Source: G963665925 sp963678925
Lineage (GTDB): Bacteria > Bacillota > Clostridia > Peptostreptococcales > Acidaminobacteraceae
Direction: 5' to 3'
Length of the DNA stretch: 64,000 nt
Assembly: GCA_963678925.1 (NCBI GenBank)
Contig: OY787533.1
Location: forward strand, 4,526,001 to 4,590,000
Shown here: positions 8,459-16,765 of the stretch, piece after piece
Position numbering within the stretch: position 1 is the first letter of the stretch
Layout of the letters: every line of letters starts with the position of its first letter
The notes under the pieces: generated by a model
What the model was told of the DNA's origin: nothing
What the model saw: the letters and a program-made list of their open reading frames with translations, nothing else
Databases searched by the model: none
Program-made: the position numbers and the translations under genes

Positions 8459-9058
8459 CTATTCTTGCCATGTGAATTTTCTGTTTCTCTGTACAAGGGC
8501 CTTTTCCGCCAGCAGCTTTGCAGTAATCTCTGTAAAGAGCAGGAATTCTCTAAAGACTTCATTGAGTTCTGCAAGCTTGTCAGGATATTTGAGTTTTCCT
8601 GCATAGTCAAAGGCTTCCTGTGATTTACCCAAAAGAAACTCGTTGCTTGGCATAATCCTCGCAGCAAGCTCAGGCGAGTCGAGTATTTGCCTTAAATGGG
8701 CCTGTGCACGAGAAGAACCCAGCATACCATGAGAAGCCCCTACAATCAGAACGGGTTTGTCTGTAAGTGCTTGGCTTGTATAACTGATCCATTCCAGCGC
8801 ACTCTTTAAAACTGCTGGAATCGCATGGTCATACTCTGGCGTTGCCATAATCACACCATCTGCATTAAGAATTTTTTGCGACAGTGCTGCAACCGCTTCA
8901 GGGACATCCGCACCCTCTGGCTCGTAAAAAGCAGGCAATGCCTTTATTTCATAGAGTTCGATCTCTGCATCGCTTGAAAAATGCTTTTGCATGAACTGAA
9001 GCAACATACGATTCGTTGACACATCTGCATTCGTGCCCACAATTGCTAAATATTTCAT
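8459..9058 (-). CDS. NADPH-dependent FMN reductase family protein
   Basis: The 199-residue flavodoxin-like reductase has the IVGTNADVSTNRMLLQFM phosphate loop and MATPEYDHAIPAVLKSALEW signature. It is clearly paralogous to the N-terminal domain of the next gene (shared SSRAQ.HLRQILD and EFLLG stretches). The frame extends to 9121, but GAGAGGGG lies just before ATG 9058, which gives the canonical MKYLAIVGTN start. It is first in a two-gene operon with the three-domain reductase and may supply reduced flavin or electrons to it. A promoter should lie in the divergent region 9059-9235, which holds a LysR palindrome. Confidence 0.88.
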   Translation of the reverse strand: MKYLAIVGTNADVSTNRMLLQFMQKHFSSDAEIELYEIKALPAFYEPEGADVPEAVAALSQKILNADGVIMATPEYDHAIPAVLKSALEWISYTSQALTDKPVLIVGASHGMLGSSRAQAHLRQILDSPELAARIMPSNEFLLGKSQEAFDYAGKLKYPDKLAELNEVFREFLLFTEITAKLLAEKALVQRNRKFTWQE

Positions 9059-9160
9059 TGTGTTCCCCTCTCTAATATGTAAAAGAATATCAATTGCATT
9101 TGTTTGATATAAGATTAACATAGTCCCAAATTTCTATCTAATAGTTATATATTGCTAATC

Positions 9161-9178
9161 GATAACAAATTTGTTATC
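9161..9178. promoter_or_regulatory. Perfect 18-bp palindrome, candidate LysR operator
   Basis: GATAACAAATTTGTTATC is perfectly symmetric and contains the ATAAC-N6-GTTAT form of the LysR T-N11-A box. It lies between the divergent FMN reductase operon and lysR-apbE unit, so one bound regulator could control both. Confidence 0.65.
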
Positions 9179-9235
9179 ATCTATCGTAAATAGGACCCAT
9201 GCAATTTGAAATACTTTGAAACGAGGAAGGATACC

Positions 9236-10189
9236 ATGTCACAAAACAGCCCTCAAAATACGCTGTACTATATCGATGCCATTCTGAAATACAGCAATTA
9301 TGGCAAGGCGGCAAAATCACTCTATGTTTCTCAACCTTATTTGACGCAGGTCATCAAGAGAATTGAAAATCAACTGGCGTGCAGACTGATCAATAGAGAT
9401 GAATTGCCCTATCGTTTAACAGAACAAGGGAAAATTTATTATGAATACTTAACAGCCTCGGAAAACCAATATTCCAGGTTTATTCGCGAAATATCCGCTG
9501 TAACCAATCGGGATAAGCAGGTCATCAAAATAGGCATTCTCCCCAGTCTCGGCACTTACATCCTACCGCTTCTGTTACCGAGATTTCTAGAAATGCATCC
9601 CAGCTGTAAAGTCGAACTTTCAGAAGATTTACCTGAAAAGAATGAGAAACGCACCTTAAACGGCGAACTGGATTTTTGGATTGGACAGAACTCAAGAAAC
9701 ATATCCCCCAATTTACGGTCCACCGTTTGGGGGAAAAACAGCTACAGTGTCATTATTCCACCTTGCTCAGATTTGTATCAAAAGGGCGTTGCAGTAGTCG
9801 AAGCAGGCACATTTGACATGAAGACACTCCTACGCCAAAATCTCATTTTGACCAGCAAGGGCTCTTCCATACGCAGTCAGATTGATCAACTGCTCAGCGT
9901 GTATAAGATTTCGCCAAAAATTGTGGTTGAAAGCACTGAAATCTATACAGTTCGAAAACTTGCCATGCATAATGTGGGTGTGACCTTCATCCCAGAAAGC
10001 CTTCATGTTGATGCGTGCCCTTCGAAGTATAATATCTATCCACTCCCTATGGATGAACTGAGTTTGGATTTTTTCATAGCGCATCACTCGGATCGGAGAC
10101 TCTCTGAAATGGATAAAGCGCTCATTGCCTCATTTTCCATTGATGGGGAAAACAATTTAGGTTTAGGAGAAAATAATGAACACCTCTAG
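9236..10189 (+). CDS. LysR family transcriptional regulator of the flavin reductase locus
   Basis: The 317-residue regulator has the N-terminal helix-turn-helix (ILKYSNYGKAAKSLYVSQPY then LTQVIKRIENQL) and a LysR substrate domain beginning IKIGILPSLGTYILP. The frame opens at 9206. The SD GAGGAAGG fits the ATG at 9236, which yields MSQNSPQNTLYY. Its 3' end overlaps the apbE start by 14 bases, so the two are translated together. Divergence from the flavin reductase operon plus the palindrome at 9161-9178 implies it regulates flavoprotein and flavin transferase jointly. The effector is unknown, perhaps the unsaturated substrate. Confidence 0.88.
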   Translation: MSQNSPQNTLYYIDAILKYSNYGKAAKSLYVSQPYLTQVIKRIENQLACRLINRDELPYRLTEQGKIYYEYLTASENQYSRFIREISAVTNRDKQVIKIGILPSLGTYILPLLLPRFLEMHPSCKVELSEDLPEKNEKRTLNGELDFWIGQNSRNISPNLRSTVWGKNSYSVIIPPCSDLYQKGVAVVEAGTFDMKTLLRQNLILTSKGSSIRSQIDQLLSVYKISPKIVVESTEIYTVRKLAMHNVGVTFIPESLHVDACPSKYNIYPLPMDELSLDFFIAHHSDRRLSEMDKALIASFSIDGENNLGLGENNEHL

Positions 10190-11123
10190 GAAAACCCTTC
10201 ATCTCATGGGGACAAAAATCACCTTATTTTTTAAAGGGGACCATGCTGAAAAACTTGTCACTGAGGCTTGTGAAATGCTTGAACACTTTGAAACTGTCTT
10301 TAGCGCAAATAGCGCCGACGCCCCTCTTGCGCATCTGAAACAAACCGCATTCATAAGCCCTCAAAGGGTTGATCCGGACCTGTTTGAGCTTATCAAGATC
10401 GGTAAAGAACACAGCATGACTAAAGACACTTACTTAAACATTGCAATAGGTCCACTTGTAAAACTATGGCGGATCGGATTTGAAGAAGCCGGTGTGCCAG
10501 AGCCTGAAGACATCATCGGCGTCCTGGATCTTTTAAAAGCTGAACACATAAAATTAGATGAAGAGAATAAGACGGTGTTTTTCCTGAAGGAAGGCATGGA
10601 AATAGACCTTGGTGCGATTGCCAAAGGCTATTTTTGCGACAAGATCATGGCCTTCTTTAAAGCAAACGGAGCGATTTCAGCGCTGGTTGACATTGGCGGC
10701 AATGTGCTTGTTCATGGGGATTCCCCTTCGGGTGACAGCACCTGGAGTGTGGGCATTCAAAATCCATTTCTGCCAAGAGGACATCTCGTTGCAAGTGTCA
10801 ACATCAGAAACCAGTCCGTTGTCACCTCAGGCATTTACGAGCGCGTATATGAAAAAGACAGCCACACCTACCACCATATTTTCGACAGCAAAACTGGGTA
10901 TCCGATAGAAAACAATATCGCTTCACTCTCCATAATTGCAGATCAGTCCCTGGACTGCGATCTCTATACGACGAAATTATTCGGTATGGATATTGCCTCT
11001 ATCCTACGCAAGGTAAACGCCATCGAGGGAATGGCAGCCATTATCATCACGACTGACGGCCAGCTCGCCCATACCAGTAACCTGAATGGGAAAATAACTT
11101 ATAATGGAGATATGTGTTCGTAG
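10176..11123 (+). CDS. apbE: FAD:protein FMN transferase, ApbE family
   Basis: ApbE uses FAD to attach FMN through a phosphoester bond to Ser/Thr of FMN_bind domains. The 315-residue protein shows the family core: LNIAIGPLVKLWRIG, DLGAIAKGYFCDKI, ALVDIGGNVLVHG, HHIFDSKTGYPIEN and a metal-site region SIIADQSLDCDLYTTKLFGM. It lacks a signal peptide or lipobox, so it should act in the cytosol. That fits the cytosolic FMN_bind-containing reductase at 6027-8447 as its target. TTAGGAG precedes ATG 10176, inside the end of lysR. Matching an apbE to a nearby flavinylation motif makes the pairing persuasive, though other targets elsewhere are possible. Confidence 0.9.
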   Translation: MNTSRKTLHLMGTKITLFFKGDHAEKLVTEACEMLEHFETVFSANSADAPLAHLKQTAFISPQRVDPDLFELIKIGKEHSMTKDTYLNIAIGPLVKLWRIGFEEAGVPEPEDIIGVLDLLKAEHIKLDEENKTVFFLKEGMEIDLGAIAKGYFCDKIMAFFKANGAISALVDIGGNVLVHGDSPSGDSTWSVGIQNPFLPRGHLVASVNIRNQSVVTSGIYERVYEKDSHTYHHIFDSKTGYPIENNIASLSIIADQSLDCDLYTTKLFGMDIASILRKVNAIEGMAAIIITTDGQLAHTSNLNGKITYNGDMCS

Positions 11124-11277
11124 GGTACTTGTAAGATGCCGTCGTGAAATGGAAAGACCTTTTTTTGAGACCATATTTTTACACTATTACCATATTAAAC
11201 CTTTATTACACAACTATATCTATGTTAAACAAAGACAAGCTTAAATGAAAAAGTAAGTTCCGTTTAGGGAGATTAAC

Positions 11278-12660
11278 CTGAAGTTAGTCTTGCACAAGAT
11301 AGAGTATACTGTCATAGATATCTATCCTGAAAAAACAGGAGATGATGAAAATGACGCTAAAAGGAAAACATCTAACACAAGAAGACAGACACTATATTGA
11401 AGATGCACCAAATGAGAGACATTCACTTACAGACATTGCAAAGTGCCTTAGAAAAGACCCAACTACGATTTCAAAAGAAGTAAAAAGAAATAGGGTTAGT
11501 TTTGAAAAAGTGAGTCACACTGGACGCATAAGTTGCAAGATTCGTAAAGCATGTACACGTAAGCAAATCTGCTCAGAGTATGCCCCGAAAACTTGTACAA
11601 AGCTAATCCGCTTCCCCACGTATGCAATGGCTGCACGAGAAAGGCTGGCTGTAAATCGCAGAAGTATAGATACCGCGCCAAAGTAGCTCAAGCCAACTAT
11701 ACAGAGAGCTTAAAAACCTCACGTGAAGGTATTGCTCTAACTCCAGAAGAGCTTGCTGAACTAGATGAATTGATTACACCGCTTATCTTAAAGGGGCAGT
11801 CAATCACACACATTTACGCTCATCACAAGCATGAAATCAAGTGCTCAAAACGGACTCTTTATACATACTTTGAACAAAATTTATTCAAGGCAAGAAATAT
11901 TGACCTTCCGAGGAAAGTTAAGTACAAGCCACGAAAGAAAATGTCTGAAAGCACAGATAGAAATTCTAAACATAGGACAGATAGAACCTATGAGGACTTC
12001 AATCGTTTTATAGAAAATCATCCTGAAAAGCACGTTATGGAGATGGATGTTGTGGAGGAAAAAAGGGTGGTAAAGTGTTGCTAACAATGTTTTTTAGAAA
12101 TAGCTCACTCATGCTGATATTCCTGTTAGATACCTGTACACAGGACGCTGTAAGGCAAGTCTCTGATCAACTATATAAAGATTTAGGCGCAGGGATTTTT
12201 AGAAAGACCTTCCCGGTCATACTTACAGACAACGGTTCAGAATTCAAAGCACCTAAAGTTTTAGAGAAAGATGGCGAGGGCAATAGACGAACACATATCT
12301 TTTACTGTGACCCACTGGCTTCTCATCAAAAAGCTCGAATAGAGAAGAATCACGAATACATAAGATATATTCTTCCAAAGGGTCAGTCATTTGATCATTT
12401 AATGGGAAAAATGTGACACTAATGATGAATCACATCAATAGTGCAGCAAGAGCCAGTCTAAATGATAATACACCATTTAAACTGGCCCAAATGCTGCTTG
12501 ATAAAGAACTGATGAAATCGTGCTTCCTACAGCTCATTCCAGCAGATGACGTTCATCTAAAACCTGCGCTTCTTGAAGCGTAGAAAATAACAAATGTACT
12601 CGGATAGATATCACGGAACTTAGTCCTGCAAACTTAAGGCCAGCGGAATTTAGTTCCGCA
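11278..12660 (+). mobile_element. IS30-family insertion sequence remnant (ends approximate)
   Basis: A decayed IS30-type transposase fills 11342-12583. True terminal inverted repeats could not be fixed. An 11-bp inverted pair GATATCTATCC (11317-11327) / GGATAGATATC (12602-12612) flanks the gene. Similar 15-mers of the form GAAnTTAGTnnnGCA occur as direct copies at 11280-11294, 12616-12630 and 12646-12660. No target-site duplication was recognised. The element borders the AT-rich restriction-modification block and may have helped bring it in. Confidence 0.4.
11342..12583 (+). pseudogene. IS30-family transposase, broken by three single-base frameshifts
   Basis: Pieces in successive frames rebuild one IS30-type transposase. 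First is an N-terminal helix-turn-helix part (HLTQEDRHYIEDAPNERHSL, 11342 to ~11606). Next comes a zinc-knuckle-like middle (VCNGCTRKAGCKSQKYRYRA, ~11607-12064). Then a catalytic core with ILTDNGSEF and HQKARIEKNHEYIRY (~12065-12411), and last a C-terminal tail LMMNHINSAARAS to the stop at 12583. The DDE aspartates/glutamate are spread over the frames (MEMDVVE, TDNG, EKNHE). Each shift is repaired by adding one A to an A-run: near 11607, at 12059-12064 and near 12407-12411. A usable start has SD CAGGAGATG upstream. Not functional as written, unless the contractions are sequencing errors. Confidence 0.85.
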
Positions 12661-12714
12661 CAACGATCCGATGGTCTCATTTGCGTGTAATAAATATGGC
12701 CGAGTTTTGTTATT
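12586..12714. repeat. Inverted repeat downstream of the IS30 remnant
   Basis: AATAACAAA-TGT-ACTCGG (12586-12603) and CCGAGTTTTGTTATT (12700-12714) are inverted relative to each other. They enclose a small perfect hairpin GCGGAA-TTTAG-TTCCGC (12644-12660). The rest of 12715-12860 shows no gene or signal I can name. These may be the end of the insertion sequence or a separate stem-loop element. Confidence 0.4.
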
Positions 12715-12861
12715 TGCCACTGATTATATAGTTTTTCAAGATGAATGAACAGTCTCTTTGAGGCTGAAAACGGATTTTACTCTTGTAATCGCAAGGGTTA
12801 CAGAAAAACGGAAGTTCGGATTTCAATCAACGTAATTCAAATTTTATAATGGAGTTTGGGC

Positions 12862-12898
12862 AAAAAAAAGAGATACAATCTTATGATTGCACCTCTTT
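12862..12898 (-). terminator. Terminator of the restriction-modification operon
   Basis: On the minus strand AAAGAGGTGCAATC, a four-base loop and GATTGTATCTCTTT form a stem with one wobble, followed by eight T residues (12869-12862). It lies right after the methyltransferase stop. Confidence 0.88.
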
Positions 12899-12918
12899 CA
12901 CATAATTAATCTGATACG

Positions 12919-14115
12919 CTATTCTTCATCAATCTCAATGATTCTCTTGCCCATAATCTCAACTAGCCCTACAACAAGAGCATTACCCATACAAAAATAC
13001 CTGAAGCGCTCAGACATACCTGTATTCGTCCAATTATCAGAGAATCCGTTCAACCGTTCACATTCGACCGGCGTCAGTCTTCTAAGCCTATTGGTTTCTG
13101 GATCTTTAATTATATGTGTAGATCTGTTCTTTGAAAACTCGCTTGTTAGCATTGTCCGTGAAGGTCTATTAATCGGATCTGGGAATGCAATAGCCCCTTC
13201 TGCAAATACATACTTATGTCCATCACGATGGGTCCGTTCAATTCGCTTTGCACCCTTCATATACTCCCAATCGTCTAGCTCACCATTTAAATAATACTTC
13301 TCATCAACGTCACTTTCCAAAACATCGGATAACAAACTAAGTTTCCCATCATAGAAAGCTGTCATTTCCTCAGTATGAATACTGTTCTTCATCACAATGC
13401 CTGAATTGTAAAATTGCATTGTGAAATGCTCTGAAATATCATAGATATCATCAAACTCAAAGTTCATTGTATTTGGAATATGTCTATCGCTATTTCTCTC
13501 ATTAGCAGGAAAAACAGATTGGAAAAATCCATTATTTTTTACTATCTCTCTCACATCATACTTGTTGACTTTATTGTAATATGATGTATCATTTCTGAAT
13601 GCGAAAATAAATACGCGACGTCTTCTTTGAGGGAAACCATACTCAGCAGCATTAATCACTCGCCACTCAACACCATATCCGAGTTTGTTAAGACAAGCTA
13701 AAATAATTCCAAAATCTCTACCTCGCTGTTTACCAGGGGATTTCAACAGTCTATCCACATTTTCAAGTAAAACATATTTAGGTCGCTTTTCATCAATAAT
13801 CTCTCGAATATCCCACCACAATACACCTTTTTTCCCTTGTATTCCTTTAGCACCAGTACTTGCAACACTATAATCCTGGCACGGAAATCCACCTACTAAC
13901 AAATCGTGATCAGGTAACTTCTTCTTATTTACTTGATTAATGTCTGAATTGCTGTGATTATCTTTTCCAAAATGTTCGCAGTAGCAGTCATATGCATCTT
14001 GAGACTTCCGAGAAGGTTCCCATTGATTTGCCCATACAAATTTGAACTTATCTGAAGCCCGAGTAAGTCCAACTCTAAATCCTCCAACACCCGCAAACAA
14101 TTCAACTACATTCAT
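12919..14115 (-). CDS. DNA (cytosine-5-)-methyltransferase
   Basis: The 398-residue type II C5 methyltransferase has the motifs in standard order: motif I FAGVGGFRVG near residue 7, motif IV catalytic GGFPCQDYS (~96-104), motif VI ENVDRLL (~137), motif VIII QRRRRVFIF (~184-192), a target-recognition region ~200-330, and motif X GNALVVGLVEIMG near the C-terminus. The partner gene 33 bases upstream is a Sau3AI-like nuclease, so the expected product is methylated cytosine within GATC. That specificity is inferred from the partner. Codon use is AT-rich compared with flanking metabolic genes, which suggests transfer. Confidence 0.93.
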   Translation of the reverse strand: MNVVELFAGVGGFRVGLTRASDKFKFVWANQWEPSRKSQDAYDCYCEHFGKDNHSNSDINQVNKKKLPDHDLLVGGFPCQDYSVASTGAKGIQGKKGVLWWDIREIIDEKRPKYVLLENVDRLLKSPGKQRGRDFGIILACLNKLGYGVEWRVINAAEYGFPQRRRRVFIFAFRNDTSYYNKVNKYDVREIVKNNGFFQSVFPANERNSDRHIPNTMNFEFDDIYDISEHFTMQFYNSGIVMKNSIHTEEMTAFYDGKLSLLSDVLESDVDEKYYLNGELDDWEYMKGAKRIERTHRDGHKYVFAEGAIAFPDPINRPSRTMLTSEFSKNRSTHIIKDPETNRLRRLTPVECERLNGFSDNWTNTGMSERFRYFCMGNALVVGLVEIMGKRIIEIDEE

Positions 14116-14147
14116 TACACTCTTCCTCTCAAATACGGTTTCTTATA

Positions 14148-15575
14148 TTATAGCAAACATTTGTTCGTAGATGAAGTTTGATTTTTCATTCGTTTAATTT
14201 CTGAGGCAACATATTTACTATTCAACCAAAATGCTTTTTTCGGGACCAATACACCATTAAAGACTACCTTATCTTTTGAGTTCTTGGCTTTTGGGCGAAT
14301 GTGGCCAACCTTGTTATCTTTCGTCTTCATAAAATTATCAAAATCCATTTTTCCGATTTTTTCAACAGTATCTTCCCAAAGCGCTTTATATGATTCTTCA
14401 AGGTCTAACATTGGCATATTCCAGAGATAAATGGAATCCAAATAAATATCAGAAAGTTTCAATTCACTCTGCTTATCATACTTCTTTGTTGTTTTGAAAA
14501 CAACCCAGATGTGCTTCATCAGTTCAAATTTCTCTCGAATTCCTGAATCTTCCCACTCCTCATCAACAATTGTATTGTAATCAATCTGCTCGAATGACAT
14601 CGCTTCTTTAGGTATATCATTTGCTTGAAGCAATATTGTCTTCAACTCTACTCCAGCCATTTTTATTGAGTTTGATTTCGAAAACTTCTCTCCTAGTTCA
14701 AGCTCAATTAACTTGTTGCAAAACAATCTCAACCAATGTTTTGCATTAGATTTTTCAATGCCTGTAGCACTTGATATTTCTGCAATAGACAGTGTTTGGT
14801 ATTTATCAAGAACGTTACGTATTATTCCGGTTATCGGTAATACATCCTTGACTTGTTTGTTCTTAATCTGCATCAAAAGGGTTTCAAATATTTGATCTGC
14901 ATAATTACGTTTTAAAGAAAATGCTCTTTGTTTTGCAGGAATCGATGAATATGGTTGATTACGAACAGTCTTTGCAGAACTCCCTTTAGTTGCAGCTCCA
15001 AGATACAATGTATCTCCCTCAGATAGCTCATGAGCTCTTCCCAGCCTAATCTTATCAACTATGGTGTTCCAATCCTCTTTTAGCACTTCCATATCCGACG
15101 GAGATGGTTCCCACTTTGACACCAATCGAAAATATTGATCTAGTTTTGGTATATCTTTCTCATGTATATAGAACATCAACAGTAGCTTCAACATTTTCTT
15201 ATTCAATGAGTTATTTTCCCAGCACTCATTTACCACAGCTTCATAATCGATTATGGACAATACAATTCTTTCTTTTACAGACAGCCCTTCACGCTTTGCT
15301 AAACCAGTATTTGATATCTTTACTTTTTTCAACGGAACAACTTTTAATTCCATCCCAACTTCTGAAAAATCTGCGTCCTTTTTCGAGTTGATTTTATAAC
15401 CAAATACTGCTTCCTCAACGATTTGTCCTAACGAACCTTTTCCAGTATTATATGAAGTTGATTCTTCGTTAACTGAATCGAACCCATTATCAGAAAAAAA
15501 CTGATTGAGACTCTTTCCTTCTACTGATTTTGCATATTCAAGTATGGATATCTCAGATTTAATGTCATAATTCAT
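14148..15575 (-). CDS. Type II restriction endonuclease, Sau3AI/MutH-like
   Basis: The 475-residue length and N-terminal motif match Sau3AI, a two-domain relative of MutH that cuts GATC. The catalytic segment KGSLGQIVEEAVFGY is followed by D69, E76 and K78 (DADFSEVGMELK), the D...ExK triad at nearly MutH positions. A second MutH-like region around residues 300-440 (contains IKMAGVELKTI) would be the regulatory allosteric domain known in Sau3AI. The gene lies upstream of its C5 methyltransferase on the same strand, an R-before-M order that usually needs delayed nuclease expression. It is AT-rich. Recognition of GATC is inferred from family. Confidence 0.85.
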   Translation of the reverse strand: MNYDIKSEISILEYAKSVEGKSLNQFFSDNGFDSVNEESTSYNTGKGSLGQIVEEAVFGYKINSKKDADFSEVGMELKVVPLKKVKISNTGLAKREGLSVKERIVLSIIDYEAVVNECWENNSLNKKMLKLLLMFYIHEKDIPKLDQYFRLVSKWEPSPSDMEVLKEDWNTIVDKIRLGRAHELSEGDTLYLGAATKGSSAKTVRNQPYSSIPAKQRAFSLKRNYADQIFETLLMQIKNKQVKDVLPITGIIRNVLDKYQTLSIAEISSATGIEKSNAKHWLRLFCNKLIELELGEKFSKSNSIKMAGVELKTILLQANDIPKEAMSFEQIDYNTIVDEEWEDSGIREKFELMKHIWVVFKTTKKYDKQSELKLSDIYLDSIYLWNMPMLDLEESYKALWEDTVEKIGKMDFDNFMKTKDNKVGHIRPKAKNSKDKVVFNGVLVPKKAFWLNSKYVASEIKRMKNQTSSTNKCLL

Positions 15576-15812
15576 AATGTCTCCTCCAACTATTATGTCA
15601 TACTTTTATTCCTATAACTTTCATTACGTTTCATCAGCAGTATCTCTTCTAAATAATTGACACGCCCCTTTATTTTACCACATGTTTCATCATAGATGCA
15701 TTTCCTATTCCCATAGCTGATGTATTAGTTTTGAAATTTCTTCAATATTGAAATTTGAACATGGAATCGGGGTAAATACCAATACGGATATGAAAAGGAG
15801 GTTCTTCTATAT

Positions 15813-16232
15813 ATGGGTGATATATTCACAAAAGAGAAAAGAAGCGAAGTCATGTCGCACATCAAAGGGAAAAACACAAAACCTGAAATCTTAGTGAGAA
15901 AATATCTATTTAGCAAAGGATTTAGATATAGGAAAAACGATAAACGTTATCCAGGAACGCCTGACATTGTCCTTCCAAAATATAAAACCGCAATTTTCGT
16001 GCACGGTTGTTTTTGGCATCAGCATGAAGGATGCAAGTATTCCAGAATTCCAAAATCAAATACTGCGTTTTGGATTGATAAGATGAACCATAATAAGGAG
16101 AGAGATATACGTAATATTGAAGAGCTAAAAACCCTTGGATTTAGAGTCATAATTGTTTGGGAATGCTCTCTAAAAAAGAACAAAGATGAAACTTTAGAAA
16201 AACTTGTTCAAGAATTACTACAAAATCAATAA
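15813..16232 (+). CDS. vsr: Very-short-patch-repair (Vsr) mismatch endonuclease
   Basis: Vsr nicks beside T:G mismatches that arise when 5-methylcytosine deaminates. The 139-residue protein begins MGDIFTKEKRSEVMSHIKGK, then NTKPE, has the PGTPDIVLPKYKTAIFVHG core with the catalytic Asp, and the zinc-site FWHQHEGCKY segment. Its full length is normal for Vsr. AAAGGAGGT precedes the ATG by about ten bases. It is divergent from the Sau3AI-like R-M operon, where it would protect methylated sites from mutation. If the methyltransferase marks GATC, this Vsr must tolerate a context unlike the CCWGG site of the E. coli enzyme. Confidence 0.92.
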   Translation: MGDIFTKEKRSEVMSHIKGKNTKPEILVRKYLFSKGFRYRKNDKRYPGTPDIVLPKYKTAIFVHGCFWHQHEGCKYSRIPKSNTAFWIDKMNHNKERDIRNIEELKTLGFRVIIVWECSLKKNKDETLEKLVQELLQNQ

Positions 16233-16276
16233 CCAGCACGCCTCAGTAGGAACCATTTACCGAAACATCCATCGCA

Positions 16277-16528
16277 CTAAATCTTCATCCTCACAAAAAA
16301 CCAAAACAGCTTAACCATGACAACCGCAAGTCCCACAAACACAATCGTCCCAAAAAACATCCCGAAATGCGCAACCATCTGTCCCCAATAAACAAGCACA
16401 GCATATAAAATATAAGGCCCGAAAAAAACGATCAAAAATGGGCTGCAGCCCGTTGCGTTTACCTTATCCATTTCTTTATACTGACTCGAGTTCTTCGCAA
16501 ACGATTTATCACTAGGGTCAAGTTTCAT
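16277..16528 (-). CDS. Small membrane protein, unknown
   Basis: The product is 83 residues with a short hydrophilic N-terminus (MKLDPSDKSFAKNSSQYKEM) and two hydrophobic segments: CSPFLIVFFGPYILYAVLVY and one beginning MFFGTIVFVGLAVV. The frame opens at 16552, but GGGAGGTAG precedes ATG 16528 at good spacing, so that start is chosen. It ends 45 bases past the vsr stop on the opposite strand. I recognise no family. Confidence 0.6.
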   Translation of the reverse strand: MKLDPSDKSFAKNSSQYKEMDKVNATGCSPFLIVFFGPYILYAVLVYWGQMVAHFGMFFGTIVFVGLAVVMVKLFWFFVRMKI

Positions 16529-16636
16529 AACACTACCTCCCATTAGGCACATTCACAGTTACCTTATTACTGATATACCCCGCTTCTGCTTTTAAAGTGA
16601 AACGACGTGCATTCTTTAGATACCGAAATGAACGCC

Positions 16637-16673
16637 AAAGAAAAAGACCAGTCTCTGTCTGAGCTTGGCCTTT
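16637..16673 (-). terminator. Terminator downstream of the sodium:alanine symporter gene
   Basis: On the minus strand AAAGGCCA (16673-16666) and TGGTCTTT (16650-16643) pair with one G-U, and TTTTTCTTT follows. It is about 95 bases after the symporter stop. Confidence 0.6.
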
Positions 16674-16765
16674 ATAATCTATTGAATTTTACTATAAATC
16701 TTCTTAGATGTTTTCTTTAATCTCAAGTTTGCTTGCCACTTCAGCACGTCACTGCGCCACTGCAC

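Noticed and set aside
11278..12660. Terminal inverted repeats and target duplication for the IS30 remnant
   Set aside because: The candidate ends share only an 11-bp inverted match and direct-repeat-like 15-mers; no convincing paired termini were found, so exact borders are left open.
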